64,000 nt of DNA. It comes from Lepidonotus clava (taxonomy: Eukaryota; Annelida; Polychaeta; Phyllodocida; Polynoidae). Position 1 is the first letter of the stretch. Each line of letters starts with the position of its first letter. The translations under genes were made by a program, and so were the position numbers. The notes under the pieces are model-generated. The model did no database searches and had not been told where the DNA came from. It worked only from the letters and a program-made list of their open reading frames with translations. Below, piece by piece: positions 45,592 through 57,548 of the stretch. The stretch is from contig OW387133.1 in the NCBI GenBank assembly GCA_936440205.1, positions 11,374,001 through 11,438,000 of the forward strand, read 5' to 3'.

Positions 45592-47640
45592 TCAAAAGGG
45601 GAGGATATGGTTAACAACATCTGGATCAGGGTCGGACATTACATATTCATTTTCAGTGATGAGGTTGACAGCTTGCTGCATTTGAGCGGGGCCATTAAAT
45701 GCCCGGCTCAAGATGTCCGCCTTGTCGTTCTCTGTACCTGGGATATGTATAAAGACAATGTTAACATTAAGAGTGGCTTGAAGGTACCAGAGCTTACGAG
45801 CTGTGTCCAATAGCACCGAGTTACGGCCTCTACCTGTCGAAAATACTTGAGTAGCGGGCATGTTATCACAACGTACAACAATAGTTTTCGCGACATCAGC
45901 AGGCTCAATAAATGCATGACAAGCTAGGAGGACGTTAAAGCCCTCAATTTCGGTTATATGATAGGATTCGGTAGTATGATGATGAAGGCGGGCCGCGTAC
46001 GCGAGAGTGCCGTCGGTGGCACCAATGCCTTTGAGACATGCGTCCGTGTATATAGTCTTAGCGACTGTATTGGCTGGTATATAGTAGACTCCGTTCCATT
46101 GTTGGAGATAGTTCATGAACCATCGGAGATCGGCCCTGACAGCATCGTCAATAGGGCGAACTGTCCATTCTGGGCCACGGAGCGCATCCAGGAGTCTATT
46201 GGCAAAGAGCCTTGCCGGGGCCACACACTTGGCAACATGTATGATGCGCCCCACGACGGATTGTAGTTGCCGTTTCGTGATGTTTTTTCTGTTCAAGGTC
46301 TTTTTGATTTCGTTGCGTGTTTGATCAACTTTGGTTTGGGAGATAGAGAGGGTCATAGCCCTCGTGTCGATGTCAATGCCGAGAAATGTTATTTTGTAGG
46401 ATGGAGGTTGGGTTTTACCCGGAGCTTCGGGGAGGCCCAATTGCCTGAACATTTCCCTGACCCTGTCAAACTGTCTATACGCAGTGGCAGGGTCCGGGGC
46501 TATGACAAGCAAGTCGTCCAAGTACATTATCGCATTGATTCCTTCCCTCTTTAATGGCCTGGTAATAAAGTCCGCCACCCTCTGAAAGTGCAAAGATGAA
46601 AGCTTTGAGCCGAATGGCATGGTCATGTCAAGAAAGAACTGTGGTTCTTGGTCCAGACCCGGCCATACTATGTTGAGGAGGGGCCAGTCGAGTGGGCAGG
46701 CCCTGAAGTTCTTGTACGCTCTATTAACATCCATAGAGAAAAGTGTAACTCCAGGGCCCACCCGCTTAATCTCCTCGACGGCTTGATGGACTGTGGGAAG
46801 AGAATGTTGGTAATTCTTACCCATGGTGCAGTTCTTTTTTATGTAGGCATTAACAGAATTGGTGGGGGGAAATGACAAGTCGGTTATAATACGACGTTTA
46901 TTAGGGTCCGATTTCGGGCGAGACATCATTGGGGAAACATGCTGCCACTGGTTGAATACGGGGGCAGTATATGGGCCGGAGAGTGCTCCTTGCGCGCGCT
47001 CCTCCTCAATAAATGCCCGTATATGTTCTGGAAATTGAGTGGCGGAGTCATGATTATGTGGGTCAGGTGTATCCACGACTGGACCGTAATAGCCTAGGGG
47101 AAAACCAAATTGAATAAAATCGATGAGTTCCTTATCATCTAGGTTATCAGTGGCGAGACGGTGCCATTCGGCTATATTGAGACCCGTATGCAGTGGGACT
47201 CTGGCCTGCATACAGTTGGGCAGGCCGGTCGCCTTGACCGCTTGATATATTTTACGGATCTCGGGTGGAGCGTCCTCGGACATATCTGGCCAGTACGTAG
47301 ATCTATTTGCCCTAAGATGATGTGGGGCTACATTAGCAGTAGTGGGTTTATCAAACGCGCACCAATCTGCAATAGCTTCAAAATTTAGATCAATCGATTC
47401 AGAGAAATCGTTAGTGTTTACCTCAACTCCAGGACAGTCGGTGGTTTCCAGTGGCTGGGAGAGACCCTTGAAGTACCGGTTGTCGGAGGAGGTGTCGTTC
47501 TGGGATTGTGTGGTGTGAAGGGGGGCGGTATGGGCGGCAAGGAGCCGCCGGTGCGCCTGCTGTTTGTTGTCGTCATGGTCGAGGGAAGGTGAGTGCAATG
47601 GACGCCCGTGGTCGCACCGTGACCCGACCTCCGGGGTCAC
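45592..47640 (-). CDS. Reverse transcriptase-RNase H of the tyrosine-recombinase element
   Basis: About 680 residues. The RT has FSMDVNRAYKNFRACPLDWP (motif A), MPFGSKLSSLHFQR (motif B), IMYLDDLLVIAPD (catalytic YLDD) and FLGIDIDTRAMTLSI. RNase H follows with TIYTDACLKGIGA, ITEIEGFNVLLA and VRCDNMPATQV, then DILSRAFNG. No methyltransferase or integrase domain follows. The frame begins just after the gag-like stop, so reinitiation or recoding may be used. Confidence 0.9.
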   Translation of the reverse strand: MTPEVGSRCDHGRPLHSPSLDHDDNKQQAHRRLLAAHTAPLHTTQSQNDTSSDNRYFKGLSQPLETTDCPGVEVNTNDFSESIDLNFEAIADWCAFDKPTTANVAPHHLRANRSTYWPDMSEDAPPEIRKIYQAVKATGLPNCMQARVPLHTGLNIAEWHRLATDNLDDKELIDFIQFGFPLGYYGPVVDTPDPHNHDSATQFPEHIRAFIEEERAQGALSGPYTAPVFNQWQHVSPMMSRPKSDPNKRRIITDLSFPPTNSVNAYIKKNCTMGKNYQHSLPTVHQAVEEIKRVGPGVTLFSMDVNRAYKNFRACPLDWPLLNIVWPGLDQEPQFFLDMTMPFGSKLSSLHFQRVADFITRPLKREGINAIMYLDDLLVIAPDPATAYRQFDRVREMFRQLGLPEAPGKTQPPSYKITFLGIDIDTRAMTLSISQTKVDQTRNEIKKTLNRKNITKRQLQSVVGRIIHVAKCVAPARLFANRLLDALRGPEWTVRPIDDAVRADLRWFMNYLQQWNGVYYIPANTVAKTIYTDACLKGIGATDGTLAYAARLHHHTTESYHITEIEGFNVLLACHAFIEPADVAKTIVVRCDNMPATQVFSTGRGRNSVLLDTARKLWYLQATLNVNIVFIHIPGTENDKADILSRAFNGPAQMQQAVNLITENEYVMSDPDPDVVNHILPF

Positions 47641-47708
47641 GGGGTTGTTACCGGTGGGGCCACCCGCAAACGTAGCGGGGGGGCCTGCCGGTGCTATTAC
47701 CCGGGCGC

Positions 47709-49097
47709 CTATGCATCGTTTTTTGCCTTCGGTATGGGGTTGGTCTGTAGGGAGGCGGCAGTGAAGACCCTTCGCTGCTGCTGCTGTTGAGGTTGCTGCT
47801 GGGGGTAGAACGGCTGCTGTCCCTGTACCAGGGGGGGCTGCTGTGTGTTGGCATTGGTCCGTTGCTGTTGGCCGCCTCTCGGTTGGCGGTCGTGCCGGGG
47901 GCCGAGTTTGTTGTCACAATCCAGTATGTTGTGGCCATACTTGTGTCCCAACGCCGCCATACACCAGGCACACGCATGGAGGAAGGTAACACCAGCCTCC
48001 GAGTGATCGTTACGGTGCCTGCAGCGTTTGGCATTGAAGTCGTTGCACACAATGTTCCTGTTCTTTTGGCCATGGCCGTGCGTTGGTGCGGCCGTTTCGT
48101 GTTGGGGAGGACCAGGTGGAGCGAGAGAGATTCTCATGCGATCGTACTGAATTTCAGCAATAGAGTCCCATGTGATATCCCCCCTCTCAATCCTGGAAAA
48201 TGTGTGGTCGGACCATTGGCGAACATTGTCCCAATTACGCGTCTGAGCGTCACAAGCCACTTGATTCAAGTGGCGAAGTAAGTGGGGCCAATCTTCTTGG
48301 GTGCAGGTGCGTGAGTCGGCCATAAGATTAGTAAAACCGAGTACATACTCACTAAAAGTCAGTTTGTCCCTATATGCGGCCTTATCCTTCTGAGTGTGGA
48401 GGCCCGGTTTTTCAACGAACATATATGGTCTTGGGAGGGGATTGGATATGTAAAAGTCACGTATCATATCCTTACCCTGACCGGCGGCGAAGGGGGGCTC
48501 GGCCCTCTGAAGTTCGCGCTCAAAATCCAGGTACCTGTTTGGGGCCCGACGGTTTTCAGTGCGACGGTTGGCTGGCGTGCTCGTTCGTGAATTCGTCGTG
48601 GCCTGCTGGAGAAGTTTGTCCAGCTTATCATGGGCCGTGTAAAGTCCATCCTCGAGCTTCCCCACCCGATGAGATAGGTCGGCTGTCCGTATCTCATTTG
48701 ACGTGTGGGAATATGCTCTCGTGGAGGCGACCTTGGAACGTGTCATGAATGACCGGCGGGAATTGTCCAGTGTTTCTGTGTGCTCCTGGTTCGTTCTCTG
48801 AGCCGGTGTAATCTTCGAGGTCTCTGACCGACGGGACATTTTGGTAAAATCCGACTGGTGTGTGCGGTTGAGTGATTTGTGTGAACTTTCCTTCCTAGAG
48901 GTGTCCTTAGCAGCCATGTTAGTGAAGGTGGACATGGACCGCAAAAGCGTGTGTAGTGGACAAGTGTTGGAGGGAAAGTGGCGGATTTGAAGGCGCCGGG
49001 GTATGTTAATGAGGGGGGTTTGAGGTGAAAGCGAGGCGCCCTGTGAAGGGGCCCTGAAAGGGTTTTTGAGAAAGAGACCTGTTCGGCTGCCAGCCAT
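47709..49097 (-). CDS. Gag-like protein of the tyrosine-recombinase element
   Basis: About 462 residues from the ATG at MAGSRTGLFLKN; the frame is open a little further upstream. A Ser/Thr/Arg-rich N-terminal part is followed by a coiled-coil-like segment (HRVGKLEDGLYTAHDKLDKL), and a globular part with YVLGFTNLMADSRTCTQEDW. A Cys/His cluster (CNDFNAKRCRHRNDH, then CAWCMAALGHKYGHNILDC) suggests zinc binding. A Gln-rich tail ends the protein. Assigned as Gag by position and zinc-finger-like region. Confidence 0.65.
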   Translation of the reverse strand: MAGSRTGLFLKNPFRAPSQGASLSPQTPLINIPRRLQIRHFPSNTCPLHTLLRSMSTFTNMAAKDTSRKESSHKSLNRTHQSDFTKMSRRSETSKITPAQRTNQEHTETLDNSRRSFMTRSKVASTRAYSHTSNEIRTADLSHRVGKLEDGLYTAHDKLDKLLQQATTNSRTSTPANRRTENRRAPNRYLDFERELQRAEPPFAAGQGKDMIRDFYISNPLPRPYMFVEKPGLHTQKDKAAYRDKLTFSEYVLGFTNLMADSRTCTQEDWPHLLRHLNQVACDAQTRNWDNVRQWSDHTFSRIERGDITWDSIAEIQYDRMRISLAPPGPPQHETAAPTHGHGQKNRNIVCNDFNAKRCRHRNDHSEAGVTFLHACAWCMAALGHKYGHNILDCDNKLGPRHDRQPRGGQQQRTNANTQQPPLVQGQQPFYPQQQPQQQQQRRVFTAASLQTNPIPKAKNDA

Positions 49098-49200
49098 TCC
49101 CGCCGATAATAGTAATAGACAACATATATTGCGTTTGACGCTTTTTCTATAATGTATGATAGTGATACAAGGCTGCCACACTCAGCAATTTTTGCCAATG

Positions 49201-49529
49201 CGAAATGTTTTGTAACTAAAAGCATATTCCAATTATCAAAGCTACGTAGATATAATACTGAATCAATAACGCGTATTGTTATTTTTAAGAAAACAATATC
49301 CCCCTATTTCCAGTATTGTGGTCTATAAATCTCTTGATATAAGAACGAAAATTTCAGCGTTTCAGTGAATGATCATATATCAATGGAATACCTGCTCTCG
49401 AAGTAGAATAAAATATTTTGCAACAGAGAAGGAATAATGTATTTTGTATAGAATAATGTTTCGCGCAACAGAGAAGGAATGTAATTACCGAGGCTTACGT
49501 GTATTAATAGGCCTAATCGAAAAGAATTA
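49201..49529. other. Spacer between two retroelements
   Basis: AT-rich. GCAACAGAGAAGGAAT occurs twice, at about 49420 and 49464, as a short tandem duplication. It may include the undetected terminal repeat of the tyrosine-recombinase element. Confidence 0.4.
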
Positions 49530-49534
49530 CATAC

Positions 49535-49626
49535 TGTTGTATATCGAAGATTCAGTATTGCGACACCTAATAAATACCGGCACTTCCGGTTCCGCCCACC
49601 TCGTGAGTCGACTGGTTTCTCAAACA
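49535..49626 (+). repeat. 5' LTR of the compact Gypsy element
   Basis: 92 bp, TG...CA, apparently identical to 54552-54643. Very short for an LTR; I see no clear TATA box inside. Confidence 0.92.
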
Positions 49627-50150
49627 TGTTGTCAGTGTGGGATTTAAAATCACTTTTTCATAAGGTTAAAGGTGGGCAACCGAAGTCATTTTGCTGTAAG
49701 GTGGTAAAGTAAGTTGTTGACTTGTAATCTGACCGAAAGATTTGTATTGACATTGCCTGTATTTTGTATTTTTGGTGTTCAGTAGTCAGAGCACATGGTG
49801 TCAACTAGGTGTCAACCTATGTTTAGCATTGTCAACTCACTGTCAACTGTATTTTCAACCACCACATGTAACTCCTAATCCACCTTAAGCTGTAAGTTTA
49901 CCTATTCTGACATTCAGTAAAGTGTCATTGTGTAGTGTCAACATAGTTTTATTGATACAAGTGTTAGTGTCAGTATGTTTTGACACAGGTAGTAGTGTCA
50001 GTACACTCTTAGGTGTTGGTACAGCATGTTGTAACGCGTGCAAATTTTTTGTATACCCCTTTTGAGACACAGTGTGTGTAGTCATTGCATTTGTGACAGA
50101 ATTGTCAGTTGTCAAAAAAATTTTTTGGTGGCTAATGTATACAGTCAACC

Positions 50151-51120
50151 ATGTCAACCAGTATTTTCAAGGCCCCAAAAGAGCTAGATTTTCAGGGCAA
50201 TGTTGCCCAGGCGTGGAGAAAGTTTATCTCCGAGTTTGACATTTTTTTGTGCGCCACAGGGCTAGATGAAAAATCTCAGAAGAGGCAAGTTTGTTGTTTG
50301 TTAAACACCCTAGGGCCAAGGGGTCAGGCCGTGTATGACACTTTTAACTTCGACGACGAAGGGGATAAGTTCAAAATGGATGTAGTTAGAGCAAAGTTCG
50401 AAGCCCATTGTATCCCAAAACAAAACGAGCTCCTTGAAAGAGACAGGTTTTTCATGAGGAAGCAGCAGCCCGGTGAGTCCGGTGTACAGTTTGTAAGTGC
50501 GCTCCGAAAGTTAGCAGAGACATGCAATTTCGATGTACAGGAGGACAAAATTATTCGTGATCAGCTCGTGAGAGGCATGTTGCCCGACGAAAAGCTTAAA
50601 GATAAGTTGTACGACGAAGATGATCTAACCTTAAACAAAGCGTTGAATATTATTTCCACCTACGAAATTCGCACTATGATGACCAATGCGGCGAGCGTGG
50701 ATGCCGTGCACAAGCAAACCCAAGGTCGTGGGTCGAGTCGTGGTCGTGGGGCGAGCCGTGGTCGTGGCTCAGGTCGTGGTCGTGGATCGAGCCGTGGGCG
50801 CGGACGTGGTGGTTCGCGAGGACGAGGCCGTGGGTATGGCGAAGGCCCCGGTCCGAAGACAGAAAACAACCAGCCATGTGGTAATTGTGGTCATGTTACT
50901 CATAGTTTTGGTAGTTGTCCCGCAGCCGATGTAACCTGTTACCATTGTAAAAAGAAAGGTCATTTCGCCCGAAAATGTAGATCACGCAATGTACACGAAG
51001 TCGAAGCCGAAGAAGAATATGATTCAGATAACTTCTTTGTAGAGACCATAACCGTTAGCACACCCGAAGTTGTTAGTATTCGTACCAAAGCATCAAATGA
51101 TGTACATGTTTGTAACGTTC
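50151..51120 (+). CDS. gag: Gag region of the compact Gypsy element
   Basis: Begins MSTSIFKAPKELDFQGN with a capsid-like helical region (AWRKFISEFDIFL). An Arg/Gly-rich tract with GRGRGSSRGRG repeats (about 50725-50840) follows, then two zinc knuckles, CGNCGHVTHSFGSC and CYHCKKKGHFARKC. The RG tract between capsid and knuckles suggests RNA binding. Confidence 0.85.
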
Positions 51121-54100
51121 AGTCAGTTGAAAAACAAACAGAAAAAAGGGTGCCGCTGAATGTAGAAGGCAAGAAAGTTTCGTTCAAGCTAGATACTGGT
51201 AGTGAAGTCAATATTCTACCTTATCACATGTACCAAAGTTGTTACAGTCATGTAAAGCTTTTATCTACGAAGGCAACGCTTGTCGGTTATTTTGGTAAGT
51301 CTAGTAAGCCGTATGGCAGAGTGCTCCTGCAAGTAGAGCACAAGGGCAAGTTTTACCCTGTCGAGTTTATGGTAGTCGCTAGCAAAAATCCTATTGTAGG
51401 TCTTTCCACTTGCCAAGAGCTCGGTCTCGTAAAGTTTGTTGACGATGTCAAGCAGTCTGGTTCATCAAAGCAAATCCTAAAAGACCCAAAGTACAAGTCT
51501 GTCTTTAAAGGTCTGGGTCATATCAAAGGTGTAGTGTATGATATGAAGATGAAGTCCGATACGAAACCTGTTGTAAACCCTCCACGTAAGGTGCCTCACC
51601 CACTTCAAAAAAGGTTAAAGGACGCGCTCGACAAAATGTGTGAGCAAGATATTATAGAGCCTGTGACAGAACCTACAGACTGGGTAAATTCTCTAGTAAT
51701 TGTTGAGAAAAAGTCTGGCGCGCTGCGACTTTGTATCGACCCTAGGTCTCTGAACGAGGGTATCCAGCGCGAGCATTACCCTATGCGTACAGTTGAGGAG
51801 TTTGCCGCTTGTTTAGCAGGTAAAAAGGTATTTTCTGTATTAGACGCAGGTCAAGCTTTTTATCAGATCGAGGTTACGGAGGCCACGTCAAGGCTCCTAA
51901 CGTTCAACTCGCCATTTGGGCGATATAAGTTTTTGCGTATGCCTTTCGGTATTTCGTCAGCTTCAGAGGTATGGGAGCGTACCATCACCAGTATGTTCGA
52001 TGACATCCCAGGTGTAGAGGTCATAAGGGACGACATACTTATCGCAGGAAAAGATGTAGAAGAGCATGACGCTGTTTTGAGAAAGGTATTAGACAGGGCA
52101 CTAGAGAAAGGTCTAGGTTTGAATTCTGAAAAATGTAGTATCGCAGTAGAGTCTGTAACGTACCAAGTCCATGTTTTCTCTAACGAAGGTGTAAAAGTTG
52201 ATCCTACCAAAGTTAGTGCCATTACAGATTTTCCAACCCCAGAGAGTGTAGAAGACGTTACCCGATGGTTGGGTATGGTGACGTATGTTGGTAAGTTCGT
52301 ACCTAACCTGTCCGAAAAGTGCGCACCGTTACGGCTTCTGCAAAACGCAGACATCCAGTGGCACTGGGACAAAGCACAGCAAGACGCTTTTGAGTTGTTG
52401 AAAGAGTGTGTCGCGTCAACGCCAGTTTTACGATATTATTCTCTAGACGAGCTGTTAGCGTAGACTCATCGTCCTATGGGTTAGGAGCATGTCTGCTCCA
52501 GGGCGACAAACCTGTCGCGTTCGCGTCACGCTGTCTAAACAAGAGTGAGAAAAACTATGGTCAAATTGAAAAAGAAATGCTTGCTATTACATGGGGTTGT
52601 GAGAAATTTCATGATTATATATATGGTAGGTCGGACGTGACGATCGAGACCGATCACAAACCATTAGAAGCGCTTTACAAAAAGCCACTTGGTTCTGCCC
52701 CTCCTCGCATCCAGCGCATGATGCTGAGGATACAAAAGTATTCCTTCCTTGTTGTGTGGCGAAAAGGTAAAGACTTAGTTATCGCAGACACCCTTAGTAG
52801 GGCGCCACAACCATACACAGAAACTAGTAAGGTCGAAGGGTACGAGGTCCATTCCGTACGCAATTTACCGATCAGCGATGTGAGGTTAGCTGAATTTCGT
52901 GAAGAGACGAACAAAGACCTTATCCTACAAATGGTACAAAAGTATGTTAACCAAGGTTGGCCTGATAGTAAAAATCTAGTCCCGCTAGAGGTCCGTCCAT
53001 ATTGGTCTGTTCGTGACGAGTTGTATATCTCCGAAGGTCTTGTTCTTAGACGGGAAAAGTTAATTGTCCCTACTTCGCTCCGCCAGTCCATGTTAACAAA
53101 AATCCATCAAAGTCATCTAGGTATTGACAAATGTACGGCGCGAGCAAAAGATGTATTCTTTTGGCCAGGCATGTCGGCCGAGGTCACGCAAATGTGTGAA
53201 CAGTGTAGCGCGTGTGCTGAGTACCGCTCTAAGCAGCAAAAAGAGCCTATGATTGTATCTCAAATTCCTGAGTATCCATGGCAAAAGGTCGCCAGCGACT
53301 TGTTCTCTTTTGACGGTAACGCGTATGCTCTAGTTGCCGATTATTTTTCGAAGTTTGTCGAATTCACAAAACTAGAGCGTGATACAACGAGTCTATCTGT
53401 AATTTCTTTTCTAAAGGAACAGTTTGCTAGGCATGGTATCCCAGAGCAGTTTATCTCGGACGGTGGTCCCCAGTATGACTGTAAAGAGTTCAGCGCTTTC
53501 GCAAAAGAGTACGGTTTTGTACATATTAAGAGTTCTCCAGAATACCCGCAGAGTAATGGTTTTGCTGAGAGCCAGGTCAAGATTGTGAAAAATATCCTTA
53601 AAAAGGTAAAACATTCTAAATGTGATATCAATCTGGCTATTCTAGAATGGAGAAACACTCCTGTTAAAGATCTAGGTTCTCCAGCCCAGTTGTCGCAAGG
53701 GCGTAGACTGCGTTCTACCGTACCAGCTACATTAAACCAGCTCCGTCCAAAACCTATTACTGTGAACATATCAACCGCGCTTGAATGTAAGGCCGATAAA
53801 GCCAAATTTTATTACGATAAAGGTGCTCTATCTCAGGAGCGACCAGAGCTAGAACAGGGTGAAAAGGTTCGTATGCGTACACAATCAGGTTGGTTACCCG
53901 CAAAAGTCACCGAGAAATGTACTGAGCCTCGCTCATATTTTGTACAAAGGGGAACGAGAGTGTATCGCCGCAACAGACGCGATATTATGCAGTCGTCTGA
54001 CGTTGAAACGCAGAATAACGATATACCCAAAGAACGTCCTGTAGCTGCCGAGAAGGTTATTGAAAAGCCTGCAGCAAGCCCAATTGTACCCCCAACAACC

Positions 54101-54274
54101 ACTTGTGTACCAAAAACCCCTATCCCAAAACCCAGTGTTGAAAACAAAACTGTTGAAATCCAAACTCCAGTTGATACGGGTAGGCAGGTGAAAAGCCCTG
54201 CAACAGTAAAAAGCCCTGTAAAGGTTTATACAAGGAGTGGTAGAGAGGTAAAGATTCCCTCTAAATATAAGTAA
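51120..54274 (+). pseudogene. pol: Pol region of the compact Gypsy element (nearly whole fossil)
   Basis: Domains in order: aspartic protease (LDTGSEVNILP), RT (LRLCIDPRSLNEGIQ, VIRDDILIAGKD), RNase H (VDSSSYGLGACLLQ, TDHKPLEALY), and integrase with an HHCC finger (CEQCSACAEY) and core (FISDGGPQYDC, SSPEYPQSNGFAES). A Pro/Lys-rich tail follows. Treated as a fossil with about one break. Confidence 0.85.
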
Positions 54275-54551
54275 TCATGTTATCATGATCTGCAAGTTTA
54301 TTATTTGCATGTATAACCTTTGATCTGTACTAAGGGTTTTGTGCTTTGAAAAGCTATGTATAACTTGTTCTATTATCATATTGTCAGGTCTGAAAAGATA
54401 AATATAAAAATGGTTTATCCTGATGTAACAACCAAAATTGTATTGGTTCAACCATATCACTCACTATTTCATGACTATTTTATTGTTCATGTATAACAAA
54501 CATCTTTATGAAAGATCTATATATTGTGTGTGATCATCCTAAAGGAGGAGA

Positions 54552-54643
54552 TGTTGTATATCGAAGATTCAGTATTGCGACACCTAATAAATACCGGCAC
54601 TTCCGGTTCCGCCCACCTCGTGAGTCGACTGGTTTCTCAAACA
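54552..54643 (+). repeat. 3' LTR of the compact Gypsy element
   Basis: 92 bp direct copy of the 5' LTR, preceded by a polypurine tract at about 54541-54551 and followed by the CATAC duplication. Confidence 0.92.
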
Positions 54644-54648
54644 CATAC

Positions 54649-57548
54649 GTGTAACAGTATGGGATGCGAAGTCTGGTACCACAGAGAAGTTCAAATTGCG
54701 TTCTAGAATAGATAACATAGTACTGGCAGAGACGCCACTCCCGAATGGGGGAAAAAGTAGGAAAAGTAGAAAATACTTTTGCTACTTTTTTTCTAGCAGA
54801 AACCACGAAGAAAATAAACCTTAGGAATAGAATTCTGACTTAAGTGCACTTTCTTTTAATGGCACATAACTGAAAAGAGGTGACTTTAAAAGAAACGTTA
54901 GAGCGGCGTAGGAAAAACGGTCGCGCCACGTGGCATCACCGAGAAACTTTATACAGGGACATAATACCACAAATAACTGCAGAGCCGGTGTTATGAGAGC
55001 ATGCTCCCTAGAGAGAACTACGATTCATTGTGAGAACTGATAATTATGGTTATATTGCTATGATTTTTCTATATTAGTGAACTATTTAGACAAGATAGGA
55101 AGGTTTTAGCATATAGGGATACCAAAAATATTTCTATGGTTTTAAACATGGCAAGAAGTTTCAAGCCATCCATCCACTACCTTTTAACTGTTTTGTATAT
55201 CAGGCCTGTTGACATCATGAAGTAGTTTTATCATCATAATTAGAGCTTAAAGTCTGGCTTTTGATGTATAATAGGCCCTTATGCTATTTTTCAATGTCAC
55301 TTTTCAAATAAACATTGCTGCATATCTACAAAATACTAAGTTCTCAGAAATTGCTTAAAGGAACTGTAAGTTAGATAAAATAATTTCCCAATTACCATAA
55401 AATAATAACAATAGACAAGTTATCTATAAAAAAAAATTACCAACAACCTAGTAACAGAAACTATTTTCGTCAAGTACAATAAGGAAGGAATTTCTTTCGT
55501 GAAAATTGTTCCATTTCTGTAGAATGTAGTTCTACTACTGTACTGTCTGTTGGTAGACAAGTGTATACTAGTTCTTACGATGGGAGAGTATCCTTGTCTT
55601 GTTTTTTTTTTGTAATATAACATAGGAAACACGAAACACATGTCGGGGCTGCTGGGCAACAGCGGCCATAGTTTTCCATGTACCATGTCGGGAGCCATCA
55701 GCAGGGAAGGTCTCCGATGTGTACTCTATAACCTTTGATCAGTACCCAGCCGCCCAGAAAAGTATTTTCATTCGAAATAAAAAATAGATGTGCTATCAAA
55801 GTATGGGCAAAAGCATCTTTTTAAGCTTCCAGTGTGTACTCTGATAACCTATAGTTTGTATCCTGCATCACAGAAAATAATTCATATTCGAAATGTAAAA
55901 TTGATGGGCTATCAAAGGAAGATTATAAAACTCTCAATATCGGAGCATTTTCTCATTATAAATCATAGTTATTAATGGATATTATGCAGACTGTCTGCTC
56001 CTTCAATTAATACGCTCCGCCATCCGTGTCATAGATGTGTCTGAAAATAATCGGTGTAATCTTTTTTTGTAGGCGTTTATTCAACGTTCATGTACATCTC
56101 GATTATTTCCGCTCTAGATTACAACACGTATGTTAAGTATCTGTTGCTTTTTTAACCCCAAGCTAATGGCAAGTAGTCAGCTTTAGTTACCATGTTCCCC
56201 GACCCTATGATTTACGTGTAGGGCAGGAGTACAATCTCAATAATATTTCAGCCCAGCTGGCATTACAGGCTAATGGCATTCAATGTAAACCAGTGTTATT
56301 AGTTTGCAGGAAGGGGCTCACGAAATCAATTTCGAAAACAAAACAAACGTACCAGACGGTCCTCTCAAAGCGCTGATACACAACTATGGGTACATATTAA
56401 GGATACACATTATTGATACAACCTTTCTTTGTCAGAGTGCACATGAACCCTAATAACAGCTACTATGGCTTTTATCGTAACATTTTCTTTAAAACATTAT
56501 CTCTATATGTGTAACAATGAGACTCCGTTTACATGATATATCTCACGTGTCATGGACAACATTGAAAGCAAAAAATATCCACACTTTACGAGATTATGCC
56601 TTGGTTGCCAATAGTGGTTAAACTCACAGGGACGATCAGTCAGGCCGCACAGTATTGGAAACGTCTATCTGCTGTCTACTTATATTGATCTATTCCTGCT
56701 TGGTCTATTCCAACCCATACTAGTACTACCTATATGAGGTGCGCTTTTTTCTTTTATCTCTTGGGACTGAGCTTAAGTTCTCTTGAGAAATTTGAAAGCA
56801 ATAAAGAAAATAAATTTGACACTCCGTTAAAGCTGCATATAATTAATATAATATAAGTGGTCAAACATAGGAAGATTTACCTTTTGATATTATAGACATT
56901 TTGTAAAGCACGTACGGCACAATCAAATACTTCATTTTACTGGCCACACCGTCTAACTACAAATCCGCTAAGCGTGTTAATAATTTATAATCTACTCAAT
57001 ATATATACACATCCAAGTATGTCAATTCCGTCTATAACCACACGTATATATGTGTACGGTTTATCAAATACACTATCTGTGCACATTAATATACCCGCGC
57101 ACATAATGTTAATCTATGTGTACAACTAACGTATAGATATTGGTACAGACAGCCCTCGTATTTTCACCTGTACTACATCAACAACTTAATTCATGCATCG
57201 ATTCCTCATTTCATGTTTGGGTGTTGGCATTGGATTTTGAAGTACTTAGCCAGTTTTTTTAATTGTCGCTTCGGAAATAATATGGTCTTCTGATAATTCG
57301 TTCCCCTCTCAAGGCTTATATATCATTTAAGTCATGCGAAGAGTCAGGATTGATCCATTGTTTTTTCGTAATAGGCTAGTTACCTAACATCTAGAACATA
57401 TATAGCGGGTAAGGGAAGTATACATGAATGGGTATAATTGCCATCCAAACACTTTAACTTTAACATCAAACCCTTAACAGTGGAATACTTCTAAGTTATC
57501 TCATTAACAATAACACGATTTCAAGCATTTCAATTGCATGTGTGTATT
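54649..57548. other. Intergenic stretch with one decayed MITE
   Basis: Apart from the element at 54727-54943, this is AT-rich DNA with no gene, RNA or repeat that I recognise. Confidence 0.5.
54727..54943. mobile_element. Diverged relative of the CAGAGATGCC MITE
   Basis: Begins CAGAGACGCCACTCC and shares GCCACTCC, TTTTTTCTAG and AACCTTAGGAAT-like blocks with 30052-30295. The 3' end near TGGCATCACCGAG is degraded. Confidence 0.55.

Larger units (their letters stand above)
44600..49200 (-). mobile_element. Tyrosine-recombinase retrotransposon (DIRS order, Ngaro-like)
   Basis: The minus-strand order is gag-like frame, RT-RNase H, tyrosine recombinase, without a methyltransferase. That order is typical of Ngaro-like rather than DIRS1-like elements. 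All three frames are open, so the coding part looks whole. I did not find the split direct or inverted terminal repeats, so the limits are approximate. The compact Gypsy element starts about 300 bp beyond its 5' side. Confidence 0.8.
49535..54643 (+). mobile_element. Compact Gypsy-type LTR element with 92 bp LTRs
   Basis: The 92 bp LTRs (49535-49626, 54552-54643; TGTTGTATATC...TCTCAAACA) look identical, with the 5 bp duplication CATAC on both sides (49530-49534, 54644-54648). A purine-rich AAAGGAGGAGA tract adjoins the 3' LTR. Gag and pol are encoded on the plus strand and there is no env. The coding part is nearly whole, with about one break. Identical LTRs make it a recent insertion. RT sequence and short LTRs suggest a Mag-like or related clade (inference). 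Confidence 0.92.

Noticed and set aside
47648-48073. 141-codon frame overlapping the gag-like gene
   Set aside because: Low-complexity shadow of the gag-like frame.
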